The notes under the pieces were generated by a model. It saw only the letters and a list, made by a program, of their open reading frames with translations. It was not told the origin of the DNA and did not search any database. From an uncultured Bacteroidales bacterium (GTDB lineage: Bacteria > Bacteroidota > Bacteroidia > Bacteroidales > Paludibacteraceae), in the NCBI GenBank assembly GCA_934725535.1, contig CAKVBV010000070.1:1-11743 (forward strand): 11,743 nucleotides of DNA, in the 5' to 3' direction. Positions 1 to 6,779 of this stretch are shown in pieces. The position numbers and the translations under genes are program-made. How positions within the stretch are numbered: the first letter of the stretch is position 1; every line of letters starts with the position of its first letter.

Positions 1-683
1 ATATCAACGTGATGAACAACCTCTCTGTGGATTGCGACTGCAGCAACCACCCCGCCGACCCCGAGATGAAGAATGTCGGTATCCTTGCCTCGCTTGACCC
101 CGTGGCACTCGACCAGGCGTGCGTGGATCTGGTATTCAACTACCCGTCCACCGAGGACGACAACGCTGCGGCGCTCATTGAGCGTATCAACTCGCGCCAC
201 GGCATCCGTACCATTGAGCGTGCGGCAGAGATTGGTCTCGGTACCCGTAATTACCGATTGGTCAGCATCGACGGCGAGGATATGCTCAACTACCTGAAAG
301 AGAACCAACTCTCGCTGGTGGTGCGCAACCGCGGCGAGCAGACCACCTATACCCAACATGGGGTGCGCGACCTGTACGACCTGCAGAACTCACGCACATT
401 GCAAGGGGCTGCCGTGGCGGACAAGATTATCGGCAAAGGCGCAGCGGCACTGATGATTGCCGGCGGTGTGAAATATGTTACCACCGAGGCAATCTCGCAA
501 GAGGCGATTGATATGCTCCGCGCTGCGGGTATCGATGTGCAGTACCACGAGGTACTTGACTATATCCCCAACCGCGACCACACGGGCGAGTGCCCTATCG
601 AGCAACGTCTGCATGGCATTACTGACCCTGCCGAGTGCCTGCCCATAGTGAATGCCTTTGTGGAATCGATGAACAAACGTTAA
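1..683 (+). CDS. DUF362 / DUF1893 fusion protein, C-terminal part (5' end outside window)
   Basis: This is the 3' end of a gene that starts upstream of the window; the frame is already open at base 3 and stops with TAA at 681-683. The first ~90 visible residues carry the end of a DUF362 domain: a DCDC motif followed by GILASLDPVALDQACVDLV, which is typical of that family. DUF362 proteins are usually linked to iron-sulfur clusters, but their reaction is poorly known. From about visible residue 100 to 215 the sequence matches what I know of DUF1893 (LVVRNRGE, then GAAVADKIIGKGAAALMIAGG, then a Cys-containing tail), a small domain with a deaminase-like fold and unknown role. The gene lies on the same strand as the two Fe-S genes downstream, 279 bases away, so it may belong to the same redox function. 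The domain naming is from memory of family motifs. The missing N-terminus hides any signal peptide. Confidence 0.8.
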   Translation, partial: INVMNNLSVDCDCSNHPADPEMKNVGILASLDPVALDQACVDLVFNYPSTEDDNAAALIERINSRHGIRTIERAAEIGLGTRNYRLVSIDGEDMLNYLKENQLSLVVRNRGEQTTYTQHGVRDLYDLQNSRTLQGAAVADKIIGKGAAALMIAGGVKYVTTEAISQEAIDMLRAAGIDVQYHEVLDYIPNRDHTGECPIEQRLHGITDPAECLPIVNAFVESMNKR

Positions 684-690
684 TTAACGT
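677..690. repeat. 14-bp perfect palindrome, copy 1
   Basis: ACGTTAATTAACGT reads the same on both strands and overlaps the stop codon of the DUF362/DUF1893 gene. An identical copy lies exactly 200 bp downstream, in front of the NapH/NapG-like gene. It may be a regulator binding site; no regulator is identified. Confidence 0.6.
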
Positions 691-876
691 GAGTTTGATA
701 TAACAGAAAGAGACTTTTGTGGTCAACAACTGACAACAACTATTAAACAACAGATAACAGCATAATAGCCATTAAATTGACCACCGGCATTATCGGGGGC
801 TGTCTTTGAACGGACGGATGCGCCGTATTACCACAAATTAACCATAAAATTTCACATTCCCCAATTCGCGCAACTG

Positions 877-890
877 ACGTTAATTAACGT
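877..890. repeat. 14-bp perfect palindrome, copy 2, upstream of the Fe-S membrane protein gene
   Basis: This is the second identical copy of ACGTTAATTAACGT, ending 72 bp before the start codon at 963. Its place in the AT-rich leader makes it a candidate operator for the Fe-S gene. I saw no good TTTG/TAnnTTTG promoter between the two copies. Confidence 0.6.
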
Positions 891-962
891 ATAATTAGAC
901 ATAAATTTTGAAACATATAATTAAACCATATAATCGAACCATTAATTTAAGAATTAAGACAA

Positions 963-2453
963 ATGTTCCGCAAGATACGTATTGCCCTTGCCGCCATCGT
1001 CTTTGTGCTGCTAACCGCCCTGTTTCTGGACTATACCGATACGTTGCACCACTGGTTCGGCTGGCTCGCCAAGATGCAGTTCCTGCCCGCCCTCTTGTCA
1101 CTCAATGTGGGCGTGGTGGTGGCGTTGGTGCTGCTCACGCTCGTATTCGGGCGTGTCTATTGCTCGGTTATTTGTCCTCTCGGTATCTTCCAGGACATCA
1201 TCTCGTGGTTCAGCGGGCTGCGCAAGAAAAAGAAATACCGTTTCTCCTATTCCCCCGCCAAGTCGTGGCTGCGCTATACCGTGCTGGCACTCTTCATCGT
1301 GGCGATGATAGCGGGCGTGGGCTCTTTCGTGGCATTGCTTGCGCCGTACAGTGCCTACGGACGTATGGTGCAGAACCTCCTGATACCCCTCTACGACTGG
1401 GCAAACAACGGCATTGCCTATCTCGCCGAGCGTGTGGGCAGTTACGCCGTCTATGACAAAGAAGTCTGGGTGCGCAGTTGGGTTACTTTCGGCGTCGCGC
1501 TGACCACCCTTGTGGTGCTTTTCGTCCTCGCCTGGCGCAACGGGCGCACCTACTGCAACACCATCTGCCCTGTCGGCACGATGCTCAGTTTCCTGGCGCG
1601 TTTCTCGTGGTTCCGCGTGCATATCGATACCGACAAATGCAACGGCTGCCACCTCTGCGAGCGCAGTTGCAAAGTGGCTTGTATTGATGCCACGCACCAT
1701 ACTATCGACTATTCGCGCTGCGTGACGTGCGGCAACTGCCTGGACAAATGCCGCCACGATGCGCTCCGCTACACGCATACCCCACTGCGCAAACAGCCTG
1801 CGGACACGCCCCCAAAAAGCACGGAGCCTGCAGATACTTCCCGCCGTAGTTTCTTAGTCGGTGCGGCTATCGCCACGTCCGCTGCTGCCTTGGCGCAGGA
1901 GAAGAAAAAGATTGACGGCGGTCTGGCTGTCATAGAGGACAAGGTCGCCCCCAAGCGTCTCACGCCTATCACCCCGCCGGGCTCGCTCTCGGCAAAGAAT
2001 ATGGCAAAGCACTGCACCGCCTGCCAACTATGTGTCTCCGCCTGCCCGAATGACGTACTGCGCCCCTCGCAGGACATACTTACCCTCATGCAACCCGTGA
2101 TGTCCTACGAGCGCGGCTACTGCCGCCCCGAGTGCACCCGTTGCAGCGAGGTCTGCCCCGCAGGGGCTATCCGTCCTATCACCCGTGAGGACAAGTCCGC
2201 CACGCAGATAGGGCACGCCGTATGGGTGCGCAAGAACTGTGTGCCGCTTACCGACGATGTAGAATGCGGCAACTGCGCCCGCCACTGCCCCTCGGGGGCA
2301 ATCACTATGGTGCATATCGACGGCTACGCCCACGCTGTGCCGTCCGTCAATACCGAGCGTTGCATCGGTTGCGGCGCCTGCGAGAACCTCTGCCCCGCAC
2401 GCCCGTTCAGCGCTATCTATGTGGAGGGCAACGAAGTACACCGGACCATTTAG
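963..2453 (+). CDS. Membrane Fe-S electron-transfer protein: NapH-like half fused to NapG-like half
   Basis: The 496-residue protein has two parts. Residues 1-270 look like NapH/NosR-type quinol-side proteins: membrane segments at the N-terminus, two CxxxCP motifs (C67/C71 and C198/C202), then two ferredoxin motifs (C226-C229-C232-C236 and C253-C256-C259-C263) on the expected cytoplasmic side. Residues 290-496 look like NapG/MauM ferredoxins: an S-R-R-S-F-L twin-arginine motif (R294, R295), an Ala-rich hydrophobic stretch ending in ALA, a PPGSL motif, then four cysteine groups (C351-C361, C387-C398, C426-C442, C467-C477). The likely role is to move electrons from menaquinol across the inner membrane to a periplasmic acceptor. 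The Tat motif sits in the middle of the chain, so Tat may export only the second half, or the chain may be cut after it. The ATG at 963 gives a direct start into the first hydrophobic helix. The next gene starts 10 nt after the stop. Motifs are seen; electron flow and topology are inferred. Confidence 0.85.
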   Translation: MFRKIRIALAAIVFVLLTALFLDYTDTLHHWFGWLAKMQFLPALLSLNVGVVVALVLLTLVFGRVYCSVICPLGIFQDIISWFSGLRKKKKYRFSYSPAKSWLRYTVLALFIVAMIAGVGSFVALLAPYSAYGRMVQNLLIPLYDWANNGIAYLAERVGSYAVYDKEVWVRSWVTFGVALTTLVVLFVLAWRNGRTYCNTICPVGTMLSFLARFSWFRVHIDTDKCNGCHLCERSCKVACIDATHHTIDYSRCVTCGNCLDKCRHDALRYTHTPLRKQPADTPPKSTEPADTSRRSFLVGAAIATSAAALAQEKKKIDGGLAVIEDKVAPKRLTPITPPGSLSAKNMAKHCTACQLCVSACPNDVLRPSQDILTLMQPVMSYERGYCRPECTRCSEVCPAGAIRPITREDKSATQIGHAVWVRKNCVPLTDDVECGNCARHCPSGAITMVHIDGYAHAVPSVNTERCIGCGACENLCPARPFSAIYVEGNEVHRTI

Positions 2454-2463
2454 CAGCAAGACT

Positions 2464-3861
2464 ATGAACAGACGAGATTTCCTAAAGACCATAGGCGGAG
2501 GCGCAGTCGCTTCGTCCGCCTTGCTCAGTGCCTGCACCGGTCGCAATGCCGACCGGCAGACACCCGCCGAAAGCCGCGAACCCGACGGCAGCCAAATGAC
2601 CTACCGCACCAATCCCAACACGGGCGACCGTGTCTCGCTCCTCGGCTACGGTATGATGCGCCTGCCCGTGGAGGGCGGAGCAAGCGGGCGGGAGAACAGC
2701 GATGCGCCCATCGACCAGGAGATGGTCAACCGTCAGGTGGACTATGCCCTGGCGCACGGCGTGAACTATTTCGATACATCGCCCGCCTATTGTCAGGGGC
2801 GTTCCGAGCGTGCTACGGGTATCGCCCTCAGCCGCCACCCGCGGTCGTCCTATTTCATCGCCACCAAACTCTCCAATTTCAGCCCCACCACATGGAGCCG
2901 CCGCGCCTCGCAGGAGATGTTCGAGAACTCGCTCCGCGAACTCCGGACCGACTATGTGGACTATCTCCTGCTCCATGCTATCGGCATCGGGCAGAAACCT
3001 ATGGACGAGTTCTACCAACGCTATATCGACAACGGCATCCTCGACTGGCTTGTGGAGCAGAAGCGCAAAGGGCGTATCCGCAACCTCGGTTTCTCCTACC
3101 ATGGCGATATCCGCGTCTTCGACCTTGCCTTGCGCTGGCACGACGAGGGCAAGTACCATTGGGACTTCGTGCAAATCGAACTCAACTACCTCGACTGGCA
3201 CTACGCCAACGAAATCAACCCGCGCAACACCGATGCCGAGTACCTCTATGGCGAACTGCACAAACGCGGTATCCCTGCGGTTATTATGGAGCCGCTCCTC
3301 GGCGGACGGCTGGCGCGTGTGCCCGACTATATCGTTGCCAAGATGAAGAGCCGCGAACCCGAGCAGTCGGTGGCTTCGTGGGCGTTCCGTTTTGCCGGTA
3401 CGCCAGAGGGTGTGCTTACTGTCCTGAGCGGTATGACCTATATGGAGCACCTCCGCGAGAACCTCCACACCTATTCGCCCCTGCGCCCCGTTACGCCCGA
3501 CGAAGACGCCTTCCTGATGCAGATTGCCGACGACATCTACAACCTCAAGACCATACCCTGCAACGAGTGCAACTACTGTATGCCCTGCCCGTATGGTATC
3601 AATATCCCCGCCGTCTTCTCGCACTACAACCGCTGTATCAACGAGGGCAACCTCCCGCAGCGGTCGCAAGATCCCGAGTACTGTCGTGCCCGCCGTGCTT
3701 TCCTTGTGGGCTACGACCGTTCCGTACCCAAGTTGCGCCAGGCAAACCATTGTATCGGTTGCCGCCAATGTGTGGAGCATTGCCCGCAGAACATCCAAAT
3801 CCCCGATGAGATGCACCGCATCGACCGCTACGTCGAGCAACTCAAACAAGGCACACTGTAA
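2464..3861 (+). CDS. Tat-exported lipoprotein aldo/keto reductase with C-terminal 2x[4Fe-4S] motifs
   Basis: The 465-residue protein opens with a combined Tat and lipoprotein signal: RRDFLK at residues 3-8, a hydrophobic stretch, then a lipobox L-S-A-C with lipidation expected on C24. An in-frame upstream ATG at 2419 would put 15 residues before this signal and lies inside the previous gene, so 2464 is the better start. The aldo/keto reductase barrel follows, and the full catalytic tetrad can be read: D104, Y109, K135 and H171. The C-terminus has two [4Fe-4S] motifs, C366-C369-C372-C375-P and C430-C433-C436-C440-P. Cytoplasmic relatives use NAD(P)H. Tat export would place this one outside the inner membrane, where NADPH is not expected, so electrons may come from the Fe-S protein encoded just upstream. 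The residues after C24 (TGRNADR) do not look like a surface-export signal, so a periplasm-facing lipoprotein is most likely. The substrate is unknown. Confidence 0.88.
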   Translation: MNRRDFLKTIGGGAVASSALLSACTGRNADRQTPAESREPDGSQMTYRTNPNTGDRVSLLGYGMMRLPVEGGASGRENSDAPIDQEMVNRQVDYALAHGVNYFDTSPAYCQGRSERATGIALSRHPRSSYFIATKLSNFSPTTWSRRASQEMFENSLRELRTDYVDYLLLHAIGIGQKPMDEFYQRYIDNGILDWLVEQKRKGRIRNLGFSYHGDIRVFDLALRWHDEGKYHWDFVQIELNYLDWHYANEINPRNTDAEYLYGELHKRGIPAVIMEPLLGGRLARVPDYIVAKMKSREPEQSVASWAFRFAGTPEGVLTVLSGMTYMEHLRENLHTYSPLRPVTPDEDAFLMQIADDIYNLKTIPCNECNYCMPCPYGINIPAVFSHYNRCINEGNLPQRSQDPEYCRARRAFLVGYDRSVPKLRQANHCIGCRQCVEHCPQNIQIPDEMHRIDRYVEQLKQGTL

Positions 3862-3876
3862 TTATCGAAAGACACC

Positions 3877-3885
3877 GCAAAGATA
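3877..3885. repeat. Direct repeat GCAAAGATA, left edge of the R-M module
   Basis: GCAAAGATA (TATCTTTGC on the - strand) recurs in the same orientation at 6664-6672, on the other side of the restriction-modification genes. It resembles the GTANNTTTGC core used by CTnDOT-type integration (one mismatch here), but it is also the ordinary Bacteroidota -7 promoter motif, so chance recurrence is possible. Confidence 0.35.
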
Positions 3886-3909
3886 ATACACAAATCGCCT
3901 TTTTGCAAC

Positions 3910-3952
3910 GACAGTAGTCAATGAAATACAAGAAAAATCATTGACTGCTGTC
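3910..3952. terminator. Long stem-loop between convergent genes, possible bidirectional terminator
   Basis: A 15-bp stem (arms 3910-3924 and 3938-3952, one G-T pair) encloses a 13-nt loop. It lies between the convergent ends of the aldo/keto reductase gene and the restriction nuclease gene. It lacks a strong T-run directly after the stem, so the terminator role is inferred from position and stem strength. The rest of 3862-4064 is AT-rich with nothing else I can name. Confidence 0.5.
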
Positions 3953-4064
3953 AATATGGTTCTTTATAAAATAGCAGTTAAACAATCAAAAGAAATGTAG
4001 AGAATACTTTGATTATCAATAAATTGGATATTTCTTCACATAAAAACATCACTATAATCACTAT

Positions 4065-4823
4065 CTATATTGCCATAATGCAATGATACACTTTGTCTAT
4101 GAAGGCTTCATAGTCGTTGATGATGATTGAATTACCGAAGATTCCATATTGCTCGGATGACAATACTATAGGGGCTTGACATTGCGCATAATAATCCATA
4201 TACTCTTGTGCCGTTGCTCCAAGCAATGCATCGTTATCGGGAATATGAATCACGTACAAAAGCGTCTTGTTGGGTGTATGAAAGAACATATCCACATTGT
4301 CATTGGACAGGATCTTGTATTTTGCAGCATTATGCAGCGTAAACTGCTCCCACTTGGTGATGCGTTTTGTCTCTTTCTTGTAATAAGGCAGCCTGTCCAA
4401 GATAATGAATATCTGAAAATAAGGGCATTTATTTGCACGTATATTGGCTGTTTCGCCGAGCATATTCTCAAAGTAGTTGTTCGAGTTTTGAGAATAGTTT
4501 TGCATAACAAACTTAACTGCAATTCCAGCAATGGGAATGTCTTTATGTGTTGTTGCCTCCTTCTTTGAGATAGTAATATCCACCTTTTTATCCACATATC
4601 GTCCCATAATGCTCCCTTCCTTGTCATTGCCCACTCCCTGTGACTGAATGGAGAAAGAAGCACCCAAACGATATACTAAGTCATGCGCGATAGCACCATG
4701 CAACGGTTTTAGTTTCGCCGTACTGCGTGATGTCCCCGATTGCACAAATTGATTAAAAGAGAGTGAGAGGACATTCAGAAACCCCTGATTGGTCAAGGGG
4801 TATGAAATTTGCTGTGTTTGCAT
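4065..4823 (-). CDS. Probable type II restriction endonuclease (PD-(D/E)XK-like)
   Basis: The 252-residue protein is the partner of the methyltransferase gene just upstream on the same strand. I do not recognise its exact family. A nuclease-like core can be seen: GRYVDKKVDITI (D78, D82), then IAVKFV with K104, spaced as in PD-(D/E)XK enzymes. The usual acidic residue before the lysine is missing; A102-V103-K104 replaces E-x-K. Next come a Gln/Asn/Tyr-rich stretch (NYSQNSNNYFENMLGE, residues 109-124) and a beta-rich C-terminal half. The start at 4823 lies inside the end of the methyltransferase gene (71-nt overlap, +1 frame). The next in-frame ATG would remove 72 residues, so this start is preferred. 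It likely cuts the DNA site that the methylase protects. The assignment rests on operon context plus the partial motif. The site cannot be read from sequence. Confidence 0.72.
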   Translation of the reverse strand: MQTQQISYPLTNQGFLNVLSLSFNQFVQSGTSRSTAKLKPLHGAIAHDLVYRLGASFSIQSQGVGNDKEGSIMGRYVDKKVDITISKKEATTHKDIPIAGIAVKFVMQNYSQNSNNYFENMLGETANIRANKCPYFQIFIILDRLPYYKKETKRITKWEQFTLHNAAKYKILSNDNVDMFFHTPNKTLLYVIHIPDNDALLGATAQEYMDYYAQCQAPIVLSSEQYGIFGNSIIINDYEAFIDKVYHCIMAI

Positions 4824-6330
4824 AGTTTTCTATTTGAAAGTTAATATATTTTTCTAAATCTTTGGAGTTGAACGTGTAGTAACCGCCACTTTTGTAGCAC
4901 TTTAAGGTGTGTATATAACGGATAAAACAGTCAGACTTAATAAGACTTTCCAATATGCAGAATGGCACATTGGTTAGCATATATAGCCCGCTATATACAC
5001 CACTTCCAGCATGAACAGGCTCCATGCGGATGCTGTCCACATCTTTGATAATGGTATTGATGGCTACTTTGTCCGTATAGACATCTTTCAGGGCTTGGGT
5101 GCGTCCGTACAAGTACCATTCGGGATTCGTTGATTCGGCTTTCCCTTTGAGTAGTGTCGCTTTCTGTGTCTCCATATAGGTTTTAATCGCCACATTCTGA
5201 AATAGTATGTCTTTGGAAATCGGTTTTCCGTTTTTATCATAAGGAAAGAAAGCGCGATTCCATTTGCCTGTGGAGGCTTTCAAAATCGGTATTGTGTATT
5301 CTGAAAAAGGTAGGTCTCCAATAAAAACACTATCTGCAAGTGTTGCAAAACCATTTTTAACGACACACCACTTGCGTATTGTAGTAGAGCGTAGTTGTTT
5401 TAACGTTTGCAACTCTTGCTTGGTTGCCAAATAGAATTTGCCCTCAATTGAAATATCCTCAAGGTGTAATTGCTTCTGTCGTTTAGGTTTATGCTCCTGC
5501 TCATCGTACAGGTAATAGTTCACTGTTTCGCTTGTACGGGCTTTGTTAAAATATGAGATTAGAGTATAAGTAGTAGCCCCTGCGAAAGGCTGGTAATGTC
5601 CTAAATCCATCAAGGTGCATAGCGTTTTCTTGGCAAGGATATATGTCCGCATATTCGTCGCCGCTACACTATTGAGCCATGAACTTGGTGTAATATAGCA
5701 CAGACGTCCCGTCGAATTGAGCATCCGAAATCCTATTTCAAAAAAGACGAGATAGATATCCGTCATTCCTGCATTGGCAAAATGAAAACGCTTGACATTT
5801 TGATATTGCGTATTCAGATTGTGAACTCGCACATAAGGAGGGTTTCCGACCACAAAATCCATTGCACCATCAAAACACATTACAGAAAGAGCATCTTGAT
5901 GAAGAATGTCCCATTGCACATTGTTTATCTGATATTTACGGGCAACAAGATTGAGATTGTATAGACAATTTTCATAGGCTTCCTGCTCTAACTCTATGCC
6001 GTGGATGTATTGCTCCAGATGTTTTTTCAGTGTGCCTGTATCGGAATCGGTTTGCAGATATGCAGAGCAATAACGCTCCACAATTTCGCACAAGAAAGCA
6101 CCATCACCACAACTGTTGTCGATGATATGCTTTTGCAGAATATCTGTACCCGCATATTGGCAGATATCCAAGATGTTTTTAACAAGAAATGCAGGAGTAA
6201 AGACTTGTCCGCTATGCTTAACAAGGTTCTGCTTTTCTCCCATCAAATTGGTCTTATCCGGCAGCGACGACGGATAAAAATCACCCTTTTCGGTATGGTT
6301 TGCAGACTTGGAATTGTTGTTTTTTGCCAT
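4753..6330 (-). CDS. Type II N6-adenine DNA methyltransferase, gamma class
   Basis: The 525-residue protein shows the motif order of gamma-class adenine methyltransferases (TaqI/PstI-like): motif X GQVFTPAFLV (41-50), motif I DNSCGDGAF for AdoMet binding (71-79), the acidic motif II in GIELE (111-115), and the catalytic NPPY (163-166). It is followed by the GMTDIYLVFFEIGF region and a C-terminal segment (about 300-500) that should hold the target-recognition domain. It would methylate adenine in the recognition site and protect the host from the nuclease encoded by the overlapping downstream gene. The ATG at 6328-6330 begins a Lys/Asn-rich tail before motif X; a later start at M30 would also keep all motifs. 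Base use is clearly more AT-rich than in the redox and tat genes around it, which suggests acquisition by transfer. The gene lies downstream of several stem-loops. Confidence 0.93.
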   Translation of the reverse strand: MAKNNNSKSANHTEKGDFYPSSLPDKTNLMGEKQNLVKHSGQVFTPAFLVKNILDICQYAGTDILQKHIIDNSCGDGAFLCEIVERYCSAYLQTDSDTGTLKKHLEQYIHGIELEQEAYENCLYNLNLVARKYQINNVQWDILHQDALSVMCFDGAMDFVVGNPPYVRVHNLNTQYQNVKRFHFANAGMTDIYLVFFEIGFRMLNSTGRLCYITPSSWLNSVAATNMRTYILAKKTLCTLMDLGHYQPFAGATTYTLISYFNKARTSETVNYYLYDEQEHKPKRQKQLHLEDISIEGKFYLATKQELQTLKQLRSTTIRKWCVVKNGFATLADSVFIGDLPFSEYTIPILKASTGKWNRAFFPYDKNGKPISKDILFQNVAIKTYMETQKATLLKGKAESTNPEWYLYGRTQALKDVYTDKVAINTIIKDVDSIRMEPVHAGSGVYSGLYMLTNVPFCILESLIKSDCFIRYIHTLKCYKSGGYYTFNSKDLEKYINFQIENYANTANFIPLDQSGVSECPLTLF

Positions 6331-6332
6331 AT

Positions 6333-6364
6333 AGATTGATAGATTTATGCAATGCTATCAATCT
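6333..6364 (-). promoter_or_regulatory. 10-bp inverted repeat just before the methyltransferase start codon
   Basis: The arms AGATTGATAG (6333-6342) and CTATCAATCT (6355-6364) match perfectly around a 12-nt spacer, ending 2 nt from the ATG. This position could hide the start codon region in a hairpin or serve as an operator for self-regulation by the methylase. Confidence 0.6.
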
Positions 6365-6369
6365 CGTAA

Positions 6370-6402
6370 GAACGGATAAAAAATGGGCTTCCTTATCCGT
6401 TC
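6370..6402 (-). promoter_or_regulatory. Second 10-bp inverted repeat in the R-M leader
   Basis: The arms GAACGGATAA (6370-6379) and TTATCCGTTC (6393-6402) are perfect, around a 13-nt loop. It lies 5 nt from the end of the first repeat and has the same size, as if the two work together. Confidence 0.6.
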
Positions 6403-6417
6403 AGTAGGCGTCTCGCA

Positions 6418-6486
6418 TAGCCTCCACAAGTACGATAAGAAAGTCCATATCTGGACTTTGGCTTATCTCTGTACTTGCGGACGCTA
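6418..6486 (-). promoter_or_regulatory. Long bulged stem-loop in the R-M leader
   Basis: The left arm 6418-6447 pairs with the right arm 6452-6486 around a TATC loop. It is built of an outer 16-bp block with two mismatches (6418-6433 / 6471-6486), a middle 6-bp block GATAAG/CTTATC and an inner 8-bp block AAAGTCCA/TGGACTTT. Bulges of 3 and 2 nt lie on one arm only. A bulged stem this long is unlikely by chance. Confidence 0.7.
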
Positions 6487-6587
6487 TACACCAATCCGAT
6501 TAGTAATTATTTCTGTGGTTTCAAATTAAGTTTGCGAGACTTTACTGAACGCGAAATAATAGCCAATGCTGTTATAAATATGTCGTT

Positions 6588-6605
6588 GCATCGCCTTACC
6601 GATGC
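6588..6605 (-). promoter_or_regulatory. Fourth stem-loop in the R-M leader
   Basis: GCATCG (6588-6593) pairs with CGATGC (6600-6605) around a 6-nt loop. It lies between the proposed minus-strand promoter and the long bulged stem, so it would be part of the same leader RNA. Confidence 0.45.
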
Positions 6606-6663
6606 GCGGTTATGCCATAGGCGGAGTTGGTTTTAGTTGGTTGATATTTTATCGTTTACGGCT

Positions 6664-6672
6664 GCAAAGATA
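6664..6672. repeat. Direct repeat GCAAAGATA, right edge of the R-M module
   Basis: This is the second copy of the 9-bp repeat at 3877-3885. With the next base it reads GTATCTTTGC on the - strand, a full match to the GTANNTTTGC core known for CTnDOT-type integration. It also forms the -7 element of the proposed R-M promoter. Confidence 0.35.
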
Positions 6673-6696
6673 CACGTTTTTAAGCAAATATGCAAG
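6665..6696 (-). promoter_or_regulatory. Bacteroidota-type promoter for the R-M operon
   Basis: On the minus strand, TATCTTTG (6665-6672) fits the -7 consensus TAnnTTTG. Exactly 20 nt upstream is CTTG (6693-6696), three of four bases of the -33 TTTG. Transcription would start near 6658 and give a leader of about 325 nt before the methyltransferase, containing all four stem-loops. Confidence 0.55.
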
Positions 6697-6779
6697 AGGT
6701 GTTAGCAGTTTGATTGTTTACGTTGGGCTTTACAACGGGCGATTTAGCATCTACAAATTGGCAGAGCGGGCAATGGTAG

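Noticed and set aside
1098..1778. A 226-codon minus-strand frame and several plus-strand frames inside the NapH/NapG-like gene
   Set aside because: They overlap a well-supported gene and are low-complexity, His/Arg-rich translations typical of the wrong frame.
2482..3849. A 455-codon open frame on the minus strand across the aldo/keto reductase gene
   Set aside because: It is antisense to a gene with clear motifs and arises from the GC-rich third codon positions; its protein shows no recognisable domain.
3878..3885. TATCTTTG on the minus strand as a promoter antisense to the aldo/keto reductase gene
   Set aside because: The -33 match is poor and no gene lies downstream on that strand; more useful as a candidate repeat edge.
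4065..6330. Type I or BREX/DISARM-like defence locus
   Set aside because: Only a methylase and a small nuclease are present; no specificity subunit, helicase, or other partner gene is seen nearby.
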